A stretch of DNA of 64,000 nucleotides from Virgibacillus profundi (GCF_002287375.1 NZ_NPOA01000001.1:186001-250000), one strand, 5' to 3'. Shown: positions 1 through 8,850, counted from the stretch's first letter. The notes: a model not told the origin generated them from the sequence alone. Translations and numbers: made by a program.

Positions 1-346
1 CACTGATTCCGAGTGTATTCGTAATTAAATCCCAAAAATAATAGGAATCAAAGAATCGGGTGAAATGCTCGAAGCCAACCCACTCACTTCCGAAAATACC
101 CAGTGTTGGAATGAAATCTTTAAATGCAATTTGAACCCCGTACATTGGAATATAATGAAAGATAAAAAAGTACAAAAATGCTGGCAATACGAATATGTAA
201 AGCTGCCAGTTTTGCAGGATCTTTCTGTTTTTGCGTTTCTTTGGTGGTTTCTGCTGCTTTAAACCAGCATTCGTTTGCTTCATTTGTTTGGAATCATGTA
301 TAGGTTCCTCATTTTTCGTCGGGGAAGTTGCTGTATCTGAAGCCAT
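1..346 (-). CDS. LplB-type carbohydrate ABC transporter permease, N-terminal part
   Basis: The gene runs off the left edge, so only about the first 115 residues are visible. They read MASDTATSPTKNEEP, a Lys/Gln-rich cytoplasmic tail, then a first membrane segment (LYIFVLPAFLYFFIFHYIP) followed by MYGVQIAFKDF and GSEWVGFEHFTRFF. This is the usual beginning of LplB/YtcP-type inner-membrane permeases that import oligosaccharides with a lipoprotein binding protein and a shared ATPase. An AGGAGG site lies 8 nt before the chosen ATG. An in-frame alternative ATG does not exist; the ATG 4 nt upstream is in another frame. The promoter (about 467-533) carries an element shared with the glycosidase gene at 5079-8156, suggesting joint control by the YesS-like regulator next door. 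Confidence 0.9.
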   Translation of the reverse strand, partial: MASDTATSPTKNEEPIHDSKQMKQTNAGLKQQKPPKKRKNRKILQNWQLYIFVLPAFLYFFIFHYIPMYGVQIAFKDFIPTLGIFGSEWVGFEHFTRFFDSYYFWDLITNTLGIS

Positions 347-370
347 CCATTATCCCTCCTTATGTTTTTA

Positions 371-384
371 TGAAACTGCTTACA
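371..384. promoter_or_regulatory. Possible CcpA cre site in the permease leader
   Basis: TGAAACTGCTTACA differs at one position from the Bacillus cre consensus TGNAANCGNWNNCA. It lies between the predicted transcription start (about 460) and the permease start codon, a usual place for roadblock repression by CcpA. The mismatch is in the central CG, so this is only suggestive. Confidence 0.35.
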
Positions 385-466
385 TATTAGCCTTTTCAGA
401 ATACTAGTTCAATATGTTGTTTCTGGCTGGGCTTGTCATCATAAAGAACAAAATGGGGGTTCAGGC

Positions 467-533
467 TTATAATGTAAGGGGATTCATTCATCCAAATATG
501 TTAAAATTGTTAAACTATGTATACCTTTACATT
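467..533 (-). promoter_or_regulatory. Promoter and activator element of the LplB-type permease gene
   Basis: On the minus strand a -35-like TTGGAT (490-495) and a -10-like TTATAA (467-472) are 17 nt apart. Directly upstream, 496-533 closely matches 8268-8303 before the glycosidase gene. On the plus strand the best-conserved part is ACTATGTATACCTTTACATT (514-533) against ACTATGTAACCCTTTACATT (8284-8303). A site abutting -35 is typical of AraC-family activators, so the YesS-like protein at 1178-3436 is the natural candidate (inference). Confidence 0.6.
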
Positions 534-595
534 CCCTTTACAAAGGGGGCTTTGCATCAATGCATTTAGCCCTCATCTGTTAATTCATATAGACT

Positions 596-1113
596 CTTTT
601 CGTAAACTTTGGGACTGCCCACTGCTTACCCCATCGAAACCATTTGTTGCTTTTTTAATCTTCGTAGTTTCTATAAACTGCGATGTAAGCGCTAGGTTGC
701 TTTCCGCGGGCACGGCTTCAGCCTCCTCGAGAAACCCACTCTGCGGGGTCTTCAGACACGTGCTGTTCCCGCAGGAGTCAACGGTCCTCCGCTCCAAACA
801 ACCGCCAAGTAAGCGGATAGCAAATGTTTCTATCATCAAGAAGTAAATTACTTTTTGAAGTTAAAGGCACCGTCCCAGCGGAGGAAATACACGGAGACTC
901 CTGCGGGAAAGCGAAGACGATGAGACCCCGCAACGAGCGTTCTTTGTGAGTGAGGAGGCTCATCGCGAGCCCGCGGAAAGCGTAGTGTATTTCCGGAGCG
1001 ATTCTTGCTCTCAACCAGCGTTTGCAAATGATTTTTCACTATGTCGCACTTTATATCGACTACGGCGCAGATAACATTAAGTCACTTCGGTGGGACGAGC
1101 AGTACGTAGTCCC
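596..1113. repeat. Nested palindromic intergenic repeat, copy 1
   Basis: This non-coding element is built of inverted arms inside inverted arms. The outer arms (about 608-640 and 1081-1113) share TGGGACT, ACTGCT and CCCA-CGAA blocks in opposite orientation. The inner arms (699-779 and 896-982) share GCTTTCCGCGGGC, CAGCCTCCTC, CTGCGGGGTCT and CCCGCAGGAGTC. A further pair, CCTCCGCT and AGCGGAGG, lies at 785-792 and 878-885. A second copy in the same orientation lies at 4144-4791. It is far more GC-rich than its surroundings. Short ORFs read through it in several frames, but they follow the palindrome and have no ribosome sites. Similar GC-rich CCGCGGGCACGGCCTCAGC blocks recur between genes in Bacillaceae as far as I recall; I cannot name a family. 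Confidence 0.8.
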
Positions 1114-1134
1114 AATATATGCGAAAATAGCCTT

Positions 1135-1176
1135 CATCAAAAAAACCATGATAGCGCATCTCATGGTCTTTTTGAT
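1135..1176 (-). terminator. Rho-independent terminator after the YesS-like gene
   Basis: An AT-flanked hairpin starts just after the stop codon on the minus strand: ACCATGA pairs with TCATGGT around an 8-10 nt loop, with A and T tracts extending the stem on both sides. Confidence 0.75.
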
Positions 1177-1177
1177 A

Positions 1178-3436
1178 TTATTTATTTAGTTTTCTATATT
1201 GTCCCGGCGTTACTCCCACCAGATTTTTGAACTTGCGGGTAAAGTTTGCCACATCCTTATAACCGACCTCAACGACAATATCCTTGATAGGCTGATCCGT
1301 TTCTTTTAACAGCCTCTTCACCTCATTCATACGAAGATCCTGTACATATTGGGTAAAGGTTGTACCGGTCTGTTCTTTAAAAAATCGACTGAGATATGAT
1401 ACGGAAAGCTGGAACTTCAATGCGACACTTTCCAGTGAGAGATCATACAGCTTATAGCTGGCTTTAATGTAATCCAAAATATCATTTCGCATCTTATCAT
1501 TATGACTCTCTTTTTTACTATCAACCTCTTTACACACATCCATGACAATCGTTTGCAGCTGCTGATGCAATTGTTCAATTGAATTAAAATCTGCAATCCG
1601 GTTCAAATCACTGATATGTTTTCCCTGTCCCATCTCCGTTACGGTTTTAACAATTGTATTGATAATATCAAAGCAAATAATTTTTGAAACCTGAATGGAT
1701 GGCTCTCTCTCAACAAGTGCTGCAAACATACTTTGCAATGTCTCTGCGGCTACAGTCTCGTCCCCTTGCTTTAGGCTTTGGACAAGTTTCATTTGATCCT
1801 CTTCCGGGTACCCTAGGGATTGCTCTGATTGTGAACTTAATTCCTCAATATAGATGATGCTTCCTTCAGGATTTATAAATTTATATTCCATTGTCGCAAG
1901 TGCTTCGATATAGGATCGGTTAATCCGGTTTTTTTCATCATATAACCGCCCTACCCCAATTGTTGGATTAGAAAGTGATTTTTTTCGAATATACAATTGA
2001 ACCTGAGAAACGATTTCCTTTCGCAGCTGTTCTGGTTTTTCTTGGGTTCTATCCAAACTTATAATCAACGCCATCGAATCATTATAAAATAAATCAATTC
2101 CATGCACTTTAGCATTCCCAAGGGAAATCTCAGATAACAGATTAAAAATATTTTCTCTATCATCTATATTTTCTTCAGTGAAAGTTCCCTTTTCGAAATA
2201 GACAATTGCTACAAAATAATAGTCATCCCACATTTGAATATTGAGTGATTGTATAAGTGAATCTATTTCTTCGTGATCACTAATATCCCCTTTCAGCAGC
2301 CTGATTAAAAATTGCTCCCTGGCAAAGGGTCTTTGCAAGTACATCGTATTATTCAAAATTTGTTGGTCCTCAAAAACATCTGTTATCGTTTTACGGATTG
2401 TCTCAAGCTCATTTTCCCCTTTAGAATCCGTTGCCTTATCGCCATCTCTTTTCGTAATTTCAAATAGCTTCTGGATTGGTTTATATTGATTTTTCCCGAG
2501 TAACACTGCCAAAATAAAACCGATAATTAAAAGGGCAATCAATATTGCTGAGATGAGGATTGTAGTATTATCCAATCGTTTAAAAAATTCATCCGTATCC
2601 ATCAGCGTTATAAACTTCCACCCACTCATTTCGGATTGGACCGAAACAAGGGAATGATCCTTCCCATTCAGTTCTACAGTATTTACGCCATAATTATTAA
2701 AAGACAGAGCTGCCAATTGCTCCTTATCAATCGATTCATCATTAATAACAGACGTAATTACCTCATTGCTTTCATTAAGGATATATACATTGCCATTTAA
2801 CTCTCCAGAAATATTTTTTATCAGGTCAGCAATTGTATCTTCTTCAATAAAATACATGACCGTGCCATATGGATTAGGACTTCCTGGTGCAACAGGAAAT
2901 AAATAAGCAATCATATTCACATGGTGCTCGTTATTGATTACTACATTTTCAATTGGTTTAATAAAAGGAGTTTTTGTATGTAAATCACGAAGCAGTGTTT
3001 GCTTATCCCAATCATTAAAACTGTATTTATTTTGTAGTAATGCATCAATTGAATAGGATCCATTAGTCGAATAAATCGTATCTTTTTCATGATAATAAAC
3101 AAATAATTCCTCAACAATGGAACTGTTCGCTTCATATTTTGTTAATTCATTTATTGCCTCCGTACCGTAATAGCCGTGGCTGATCATATATGGTGTCAGC
3201 CTGGGGTCATATGAAATTCTGGCAGCAATGGTTTCCAGTTCCTTCATTCGTTCATTTGTTATATTTTCTACCTGTTCCAGTTTGTTAATATTAGACTGCT
3301 CTATTTCCTGTCGGAGGTTAGATACAGAATTAAAATAAATAACCAGACTCATGATTAAAAATGGAACAAGAAATACTAGCAAATAGGAGATGATGTACTT
3401 ATATAATAGACTGGTTTTTTTCCTCTTACGCCACAT
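1178..3436 (-). CDS. YesS-like membrane-anchored AraC-family regulator
   Basis: The 752-residue protein starts with a short basic stretch and a membrane segment (about 14-34). An extracytoplasmic sensor region of roughly 250 residues follows, then a second membrane segment (about 290-312), a cytoplasmic linker, and a C-terminal AraC-type double helix-turn-helix (about 650-750) with LSVSYLSRFFKEQTG and GYKDVANFTRKFK. Size and order match the YesS group of Bacillus, one-component activators of polysaccharide genes that sense oligosaccharides outside the membrane. GGGGGTG precedes the ATG. The YesL-like gene lies 35 bp upstream in the same direction. Likely targets are the permease operon at the left edge and the glycosidase at 5079-8156, which share a promoter element. 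The sugar sensed cannot be told from sequence. Confidence 0.9.
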   Translation of the reverse strand: MWRKRKKTSLLYKYIISYLLVFLVPFLIMSLVIYFNSVSNLRQEIEQSNINKLEQVENITNERMKELETIAARISYDPRLTPYMISHGYYGTEAINELTKYEANSSIVEELFVYYHEKDTIYSTNGSYSIDALLQNKYSFNDWDKQTLLRDLHTKTPFIKPIENVVINNEHHVNMIAYLFPVAPGSPNPYGTVMYFIEEDTIADLIKNISGELNGNVYILNESNEVITSVINDESIDKEQLAALSFNNYGVNTVELNGKDHSLVSVQSEMSGWKFITLMDTDEFFKRLDNTTILISAILIALLIIGFILAVLLGKNQYKPIQKLFEITKRDGDKATDSKGENELETIRKTITDVFEDQQILNNTMYLQRPFAREQFLIRLLKGDISDHEEIDSLIQSLNIQMWDDYYFVAIVYFEKGTFTEENIDDRENIFNLLSEISLGNAKVHGIDLFYNDSMALIISLDRTQEKPEQLRKEIVSQVQLYIRKKSLSNPTIGVGRLYDEKNRINRSYIEALATMEYKFINPEGSIIYIEELSSQSEQSLGYPEEDQMKLVQSLKQGDETVAAETLQSMFAALVEREPSIQVSKIICFDIINTIVKTVTEMGQGKHISDLNRIADFNSIEQLHQQLQTIVMDVCKEVDSKKESHNDKMRNDILDYIKASYKLYDLSLESVALKFQLSVSYLSRFFKEQTGTTFTQYVQDLRMNEVKRLLKETDQPIKDIVVEVGYKDVANFTRKFKNLVGVTPGQYRKLNK

Positions 3437-3470
3437 TGGTTCACCCCCTGTTTATGTTCTTTAAAATGAA

Positions 3471-4091
3471 TTAACTTGCTCTTTTTTCCTCTATCTGTAA
3501 ACAGGCCCCGTATGCAAACCAGGAAATTGGGAATGCAACAATAGAAGAGCCCATAAAAAAAATAAGGACAGGCAGAAAACTAAGTAAGTAATAGAGGAGA
3601 ACCAAACAAATTATCATAGCAATTGTTTCCATCGGTCTTGCAAAAGCAATAAAAAATGATTGCTTGAAATACTGAAAAAATTTCAGTTCATAGCGTGCGA
3701 ATACTAGGAAGAAATACATAACAGTAACGATATAAAGAAAAATAACTATTAATAGCAAAAAATGTATGTACGCAGTTTCTATCACTTGTTTGGAGACATT
3801 CATATCAAAATACAAAAATACTCCAAGCGCTATCAAAATAAGTCCAAGTCCATTGGCTTTAACAAATTGCGTTTTATATGCGGTAAAGAAATTTTTAAAT
3901 ATCGGTATATCAAAATCATCATCAAACCATTTATGCATAACGGAAAATAATGCGGCAGTTGCCGGGGAAATTCCGAATATACCAAGACCGAGCACTGTGA
4001 ACAATACCCATAGAATATGCAGGTACATCACTTTTGCCAGCCAATTCCCCAAATCGTATATCCACTTAAAAATACCATGTAATGATGACAT
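3471..4091 (-). CDS. YesL-like DUF624 membrane protein
   Basis: About 206 residues with five or so hydrophobic segments, opening MSSLHGIFKWIYDLGNWLAK and continuing with YLHILWVLFTVLGLGIFGISPATAALFSV, diagnostic of the DUF624/YesL family. These small membrane proteins accompany YesS/LplR-type regulators and Lpl transporters; their role is unknown, but the partnership suggests a part in sensing or uptake. I use the ATG at 4091, since AGGAA lies about 9 nt before it; a GTG nine bases further upstream overlaps that ribosome site. It sits just upstream of the YesS-like gene, and the pair is bracketed by the two long palindromic repeats. Confidence 0.85.
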   Translation of the reverse strand: MSSLHGIFKWIYDLGNWLAKVMYLHILWVLFTVLGLGIFGISPATAALFSVMHKWFDDDFDIPIFKNFFTAYKTQFVKANGLGLILIALGVFLYFDMNVSKQVIETAYIHFLLLIVIFLYIVTVMYFFLVFARYELKFFQYFKQSFFIAFARPMETIAMIICLVLLYYLLSFLPVLIFFMGSSIVAFPISWFAYGACLQIEEKRAS

Positions 4092-4143
4092 ATAAGTCAC
4101 TTCCTTTTGTGTACTGCTTCTTGAAGCCAGTTAAGACTAGTAT

Positions 4144-4791
4144 TCTTTCGTAAACTTTCGGACTGCACTTCGTTCGCCCCACCAAAATACTGGGGACTGC
4201 GCACTGCTCGCCCCATCGAAACCATGTGTTGCTTTTTTAACTTTCGAAGAAAATAAAAAAGACCACACAGTGAAAATTCGTTTGTGTTACGTATTCACTC
4301 ATGCGAATGCTGGTTGAGTGCTTAAAAAACTCGCTCCGGCAGAATACTTCGCTTTCCGCGGGCACGGCCTCAGCCTCCTCGAGAAGATCACTCTGCGGTG
4401 TCTTCGGACACGTGCTGTTCCCGCAGGAGTCTTCGTATTCTGCCTACGCTAGTAGGAATTATCTTAATAGTTTTAATCAAACTGCCAAGTTTTTTTGAAG
4501 GTGAAAGTACCATCACAGCGGAGGAAACACATGAAGACTCCTGCGGGAGGAAAGGCCTCGGTGAGACCCCACAGTGCGTAGCACGAGGAGGCTCACCAGC
4601 CGCCCGCGGAAAGCGTAATGTGTTTCCGGAGCGCTGTATTAGCACTCATCTTCTAAAGAGTGAAAGGAAGTCACACTAAAGTTGTGTCGTCTATTAGATC
4701 AACTACGGCGCAGATGACAGCAAGTCTTTTGGTGGGGCGAGTAATCGCAGTTCCAAGTCACTTCGGTGGGACGAGCAGAGCACAGTCCCCT
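4144..4791. repeat. Nested palindromic intergenic repeat, copy 2
   Basis: Same layout and orientation as copy 1. The left outer arm (4148-4222) contains ACTGCGCACTGCTCGCCCC and CATCGAAACCATGTGTTGC, the latter nearly identical to 631-650. The inner arms run from CGCTCCGG (4332-4339) through CTTTCCGCGGGCACGGCC to about 4432, and back from about 4534 to CCGGAGCG (4626-4633). The right outer arm (4697-4791) repeats AAGTC-TT-GGTGGG-CGAG twice, so this copy is longer than copy 1. No gene is supported inside it. Between it and the next gene (4792-5035) the sequence is plain AT-rich DNA apart from one hairpin. Confidence 0.8.
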
Positions 4792-4888
4792 AAGACTAAA
4801 ATAAAATAAATATTAGAAAAACTTTGCTTGCGAGCGTCATAGTTTTTCATACTTTAATCCTTTAGCAAAGTTAAGCTTTCTTAAAGCA

Positions 4889-4919
4889 TAAAAGAAACCG
4901 GCTTTTTCCGATTTCTTTG
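4889..4919. terminator. Possible terminator hairpin
   Basis: AAAGAAACCGG and CCGATTTCTTT form a hairpin with a short loop and one G-T pair. It is far from any stop codon (about 160 bp past the glycosidase gene on the minus strand), so it may be a second-line terminator. Confidence 0.4.
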
Positions 4920-5035
4920 AATTTATTAGTAAAAATGTTGCGGAATTATTAGATTAATCTTCATTTATTATATCACACTTTCAGTTTATGTCATATTTTG
5001 TCGAAATATTCAATTTTTTGTCTGATTTAGTCTTA

Positions 5036-5076
5036 TAAAAATGACTGTTCCCATTTTTACTGGAACAGCCATTTTC
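5036..5076 (-). terminator. Rho-independent terminator of the glycosidase gene
   Basis: On the minus strand, AAAATGGCTGTTCC pairs with GGAACAGTCATTTT around a loop of about 10 nt, and the downstream arm ends in a T-rich stretch a few bases after the stop codon. Confidence 0.85.
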
Positions 5077-5078
5077 AA

Positions 5079-8000
5079 TTATCCCTTTATAGCTACCTCT
5101 TCCGGTCGATAAACATTAGTAATTTTTCCAGTTTCATCTGTGGAAAACATAACAGTTCTTTCCGTCGCAAGAATGAAAGAATAGCTTTTTTCTGTTATCG
5201 AATCCCTGAAAGTAATCGGTGTATCCTCTGCAAATTCAGATACAAAGATATACAGTGAACCATTCTCAAACGAAAGCTTCCTTCCATAAACCCCTGGAAA
5301 ATCACCCTCCAGCCAATCGAGTTCAGCTGAAATATTAGCTTTTTTCAATGCATGTTCATACAAAGCGATGATTGGCTCACTTCGTTCATTCAGCTCAACA
5401 GGTAAAGGACTCCAAATAATCTCACCTTTTCCATAGGAATATTCCTTTACCGCAGTTGTTTTTGGCTCAGCTGCAAGCATCTCTCGCATCGCATCAGCAA
5501 TTCGCTCTCCACCAAATGATAATGGATAATGCCTTCCATTTACCTCAAGCAGTTCCTCACGCACGATATTCTCTATATGTGTTGATCCAATCACTTTCTC
5601 CATGCGTTCTGTCCTGTTCCAATACGCATCAAGGTTAACCGGTCCAGTGAAAAGCAGGGTGATGCCCTGTTCCTTTACAGCCGCCAAAATAGAATTCAGT
5701 GCATTGTCACTGAAATTATGTGGACTTGGTACGACAACTAATTTCGGTAGATCACTTTTTAGTGAATCCAGTTGATATTCGCTGAGTGCACGAAAAGGTA
5801 TATTCATCTCATAGGCAAGGGTCCTTGTAAGCTTCGATGTAGCCTCTTGTGCCAGTTTACGATTTGAAAAATCATTGGAGTATGGAAATACTACTGCAAT
5901 ATCCTCAAGCTTCCGGTTTTTAAATAAATCACGTGTTTTGTTAATAAACGCCCCAAAGTCATAAGACACATCAGTTTCCGGCTTCTCCGTCCCATCTGCA
6001 CGAATTGCACCGATATTTGATTCATTAATATTATTCATAAAATAGTTGGTGTTCCAAAGCCATTGAACAGCTCCGGCTCCACCTGTTGAAAAGGAGTAGG
6101 CATACTTTCTTTCCAGAATATTTCGTAGTTCCTCTTCACTTCTTTTTGCCTGATTATTTGGATTTTCCACGTACATAATTCCAGTTTCCTGTACCAGGTT
6201 AGGTTTTGCAGGATCTTTGGTGAAAATACCATCCCAGACTAGTTGGTCCATCAGCCACCATGTATGGTTTGTCGTATAATCAACCGCCTCACTGTAAAAC
6301 AACGGAGATGGGCGCTGTCCTGCCAGTGCTTCATCCTGACCAACAGTAACAAGCTGGTTTGGTGCAAGCTGTTTGATTGTGTCAGTAAGCTCCTTCGCCC
6401 ATTTGTTATGCATGTCCATGGTATACAAAGCATAGTCGATCCATTTCAATCCTTTTTTTCCTGAAAGCATGTCCCTGATTCCAAAGTTAATCTCACTGGC
6501 TTCAGGAGGTTCAACCACAGCAAACGATGGTAGCTCCCGTTCTGTCATATTCCATTTTTCCTGAAGCTCAGCAATGGAGCCATGACGCTTTTCCAGCCAT
6601 TCCCTATATGCTTTACGATCAAAGGAATCATGAAGTGAACGCGGTCCGGCAAAAGTTCGACTTGGGTCAAACATGGAAGGTTCATTAATCAGATCCCAAT
6701 TTATATTTGTCGTCTTAGTATGTCTTGAGACAAATGCTGTAATAAACCGTTTTTGAGCTTCAACACTCCTTGGATCAAGGTATGGATTCTCACCCTCCCA
6801 TGTTTCCGGTGTGAAGGAGAAGAAATTAAAAGTAACCTCCAAATCATGCTTTTTTGCACAAAGTATGAAAGCATCAACGGAACGGAGCACATTTTCATCC
6901 ACATGCCCATCGACAAACATCATATGTCTCCATGCCGTCCAAATTCCTGTACGAATATAATTAATGCCGGCACGCTTCATTTGTGCCATGTCACGATCCC
7001 ATACAGATGGATTCGGAAGGAAAAGGTAATAACGGGCCACATCTGAAGTCATATAGGTCATCCCAACAATTGGGAATGGCCGTCCATCTTTTTGGAAATA
7101 ATCTCTGTCATTGGATAAGGGTTCTCCCTCATTCAGCAGATCTCTATCCATTCCCCAGAATCCCTGATGTAATGTTCGCTTCTCACCATTCGCAGATTTA
7201 GCGACACAGGAAACTTCATAGTATCCGGGCTTTATATCCACGGGAATGACAAATGACTTTATCTGAAATTTATTTGATACTTCTATCTCTTCCACTTTGG
7301 AATAGACCTGTTCTCCATCTTTAGTAATTGAATAGGTTAATGACCATGGTATCAACTGTTCACGGAAAGCCTGTATCTGGAAGCTGACATTTGCCCGCTC
7401 TCCGTCCTCATACGTAGCATAATTTGTTTTCAACGACATTTCAGTAACACCATTTGCGGTAAATGTTGCAAATTCGTTGATGGCCCTCGCTCCACCAGCT
7501 GTCCAAAACTGCTCTGTTATCTTTTGGTTGATAAACAGCCAGCGCCCTCCGGTGAATTTCCCTTTCACATTTTCAATCAGTACAACTGGAGCAGCTACCT
7601 GACGTCCGGTTTTCGAGATACCTTTCAACAATGGATAAATACGAGCATCCATCGGGCCAACAGAACCCATCTCAGCTTCTATAGTGCTGGATTTTGTCAC
7701 ATGCAGAATAAAATTATATGTATCCTCAATTGTAAAAAGCTCTTCTTTCTCGCTAAACAATGGAATATCTTCATTATGCTCCAGTGATACGATTGGTTTC
7801 GATTTAACAGGCAATGTCTCGTGAATATTCAGCTCCTGATGGTATGCTGTCTGCTCACGTTCTTTTTTCCATTCACCATCAATGAAATTGCATGGAATTC
7901 GAAAAGGGCTGCCACCAATATGCAGGAAACCTTTACCATTTTCCATATGTTGATAAATTGCCTGCCAGGCGTTTTTTGGAAAATAAGGGCCATGCAAGTT

Positions 8001-8156
8001 AATCAGACAGTCTACTTCTTTGTTTCTTAAAGCATCATTTAGAGATACAGCGTCTACAACCGTTAAGTCATCTCCAAAATTCTCAAAAAAGGAAACATCC
8101 GGTCTATCGCCATCTATCGGGAATCCTGAATCATAAAATAGTACGATTTTATTCAT
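5079..8156 (-). CDS. Large clan-A glycoside hydrolase (GH42-like) with amidotransferase-like flanking domains
   Basis: About 1025 residues with no signal peptide, so probably cytoplasmic. The first ~110 residues (VLFYDSGFPIDGDRPD to GKGFLHIGGSP) look like a class-I amidotransferase/ThuA-type fold, followed by a beta-rich region to ~330. A TIM barrel follows: INYIRTGIWTAWRHM, the probable acid/base Glu in NWDLINEPSM (about 490), and a probable nucleophile Glu in LVQETGIMY (about 655). A second amidotransferase-like domain (~735-900), as in the trimerization domain of GH42 beta-galactosidases, and a beta-domain end it. I place the start at MNKIVLFYDSG, because GGGGGAA lies just before that ATG; a longer reading (ATG at 8171) has no ribosome site. 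It probably cleaves oligosaccharides brought in by the left-edge transporter; the linkage is unknown. Confidence 0.8.
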   Translation of the reverse strand: MNKIVLFYDSGFPIDGDRPDVSFFENFGDDLTVVDAVSLNDALRNKEVDCLINLHGPYFPKNAWQAIYQHMENGKGFLHIGGSPFRIPCNFIDGEWKKEREQTAYHQELNIHETLPVKSKPIVSLEHNEDIPLFSEKEELFTIEDTYNFILHVTKSSTIEAEMGSVGPMDARIYPLLKGISKTGRQVAAPVVLIENVKGKFTGGRWLFINQKITEQFWTAGGARAINEFATFTANGVTEMSLKTNYATYEDGERANVSFQIQAFREQLIPWSLTYSITKDGEQVYSKVEEIEVSNKFQIKSFVIPVDIKPGYYEVSCVAKSANGEKRTLHQGFWGMDRDLLNEGEPLSNDRDYFQKDGRPFPIVGMTYMTSDVARYYLFLPNPSVWDRDMAQMKRAGINYIRTGIWTAWRHMMFVDGHVDENVLRSVDAFILCAKKHDLEVTFNFFSFTPETWEGENPYLDPRSVEAQKRFITAFVSRHTKTTNINWDLINEPSMFDPSRTFAGPRSLHDSFDRKAYREWLEKRHGSIAELQEKWNMTERELPSFAVVEPPEASEINFGIRDMLSGKKGLKWIDYALYTMDMHNKWAKELTDTIKQLAPNQLVTVGQDEALAGQRPSPLFYSEAVDYTTNHTWWLMDQLVWDGIFTKDPAKPNLVQETGIMYVENPNNQAKRSEEELRNILERKYAYSFSTGGAGAVQWLWNTNYFMNNINESNIGAIRADGTEKPETDVSYDFGAFINKTRDLFKNRKLEDIAVVFPYSNDFSNRKLAQEATSKLTRTLAYEMNIPFRALSEYQLDSLKSDLPKLVVVPSPHNFSDNALNSILAAVKEQGITLLFTGPVNLDAYWNRTERMEKVIGSTHIENIVREELLEVNGRHYPLSFGGERIADAMREMLAAEPKTTAVKEYSYGKGEIIWSPLPVELNERSEPIIALYEHALKKANISAELDWLEGDFPGVYGRKLSFENGSLYIFVSEFAEDTPITFRDSITEKSYSFILATERTVMFSTDETGKITNVYRPEEVAIKG

Positions 8157-8208
8157 ATTTATTTCCCCCATATCTTGGTTTACTACCTCCCATATATCAA
8201 TAATAAAG

Positions 8209-8223
8209 ACGGAAGCGTTACCA
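8209..8223. promoter_or_regulatory. cre-like site before the glycosidase gene
   Basis: ACGGAAGCGTTACCA fits the cre consensus except for C in place of T at the second position. It lies just downstream of the predicted transcription start, as the cre-like site of the permease gene does, so both promoters may answer to CcpA. Confidence 0.45.
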
Positions 8224-8238
8224 TATTACTACTGCTCA

Positions 8239-8303
8239 TTATCAGTCACTCAGACATAAAAAGTAAATATGTAAATTTTTTTGACTATGTAACCCTTTAC
8301 ATT
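8239..8303 (-). promoter_or_regulatory. Promoter and shared activator element of the glycosidase gene
   Basis: On the minus strand a -35-like TTTACT (8262-8267) is 17 nt from a -10-like TGATAA (8239-8244). The adjoining 8268-8303 matches 496-533 over nearly its whole length, at the same position relative to -35. Confidence 0.6.
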
Positions 8304-8340
8304 ACTATCTGAACAAAGCCTTATGTTGATTGACTTTTTC

Positions 8341-8377
8341 ATTAAAATAGGCCTGCAGGGATTCCGGCAGGCCTACT
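8341..8377 (-). terminator. Rho-independent terminator after the lipoprotein gene
   Basis: TAGGCCTGC and GCAGGCCTA form a strong GC stem around AGGGATTCCG; on the minus strand the stem is followed by TTTTAAT. Confidence 0.85.
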
Positions 8378-8391
8378 CGATATGCTGTTGC

Positions 8392-8850
8392 TCAATTAAT
8401 GATATCTGTATTAATAATCTTTGATTCTGATATTCGCCAATCTCCATCTTCCACAATGAAGGTCTGTTCCATCCTTGCAATATGGTCATGATAGGATAGT
8501 CCTTCTGCGATATATTCAGCAGTTGCCCGCTGCTCTGATTCAACTTTCATTTTAGTCTCTTCTTCTTCTAAAACCTCAAAATCCAACAGCTCATATTTAA
8601 TATCATAATCCTTAAAAAAACCTTCAATTTCATTCTTAGTACTCTCTCTGCCACTTTCTACTAATGTGTTTAGATATGCTTCCATTTCTTCTTCCTGTGT
8701 CGCCTGAAGATTTTTTTCCAATACTTCTTTTACCGCTTTCGCATTTTCGCTCAAACCTTCAGAAGACGTATCCTTTGTTGATCCCCCCGAATTGGAGCAT
8801 CCCATTAATATTATTGGGAGCATGATCGTAATCAGCAGCCATTTTTTCAT
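8392..8850 (-). CDS. Small lipoprotein, function not recognised
   Basis: 152 residues. The N-terminus (MKKWLLITIMLPII) and lipobox LMGC with Cys18 mark a lipoprotein anchored outside the membrane. A Ser/Gly linker is followed by an acidic, Lys/Glu-rich domain of about 115 residues with alternating helix and strand patterns (KNEIEGFFKDYDIKYELLDF, QTFIVEDGDWRISES). That end resembles the small alpha+beta NTF2-like folds of secreted Bacillus proteins, but I recognise no specific family. It has its own terminator and appears monocistronic; GAAGG precedes the ATG. Confidence 0.75.
   Translation of the reverse strand: MKKWLLITIMLPIILMGCSNSGGSTKDTSSEGLSENAKAVKEVLEKNLQATQEEEMEAYLNTLVESGRESTKNEIEGFFKDYDIKYELLDFEVLEEEETKMKVESEQRATAEYIAEGLSYHDHIARMEQTFIVEDGDWRISESKIINTDIIN

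Noticed and set aside
65-262. Plus-strand ORF of 65 codons at the left edge
   Set aside because: It lies opposite the N-terminus of an unmistakable ABC permease and has no ribosome site.
684-697. cre-like TGTAAGCGCTAGGT in the repeat
   Set aside because: It deviates in the conserved CA end and lies within the palindromic element, far from a promoter.
517-1039. Several ORFs of 60-110 codons in both strands over the first palindromic repeat, and similar ones at 4301-4679
   Set aside because: They follow the repeat in whichever frame lacks stops, mirror each other because the element is a palindrome, and have no ribosome site or domain.
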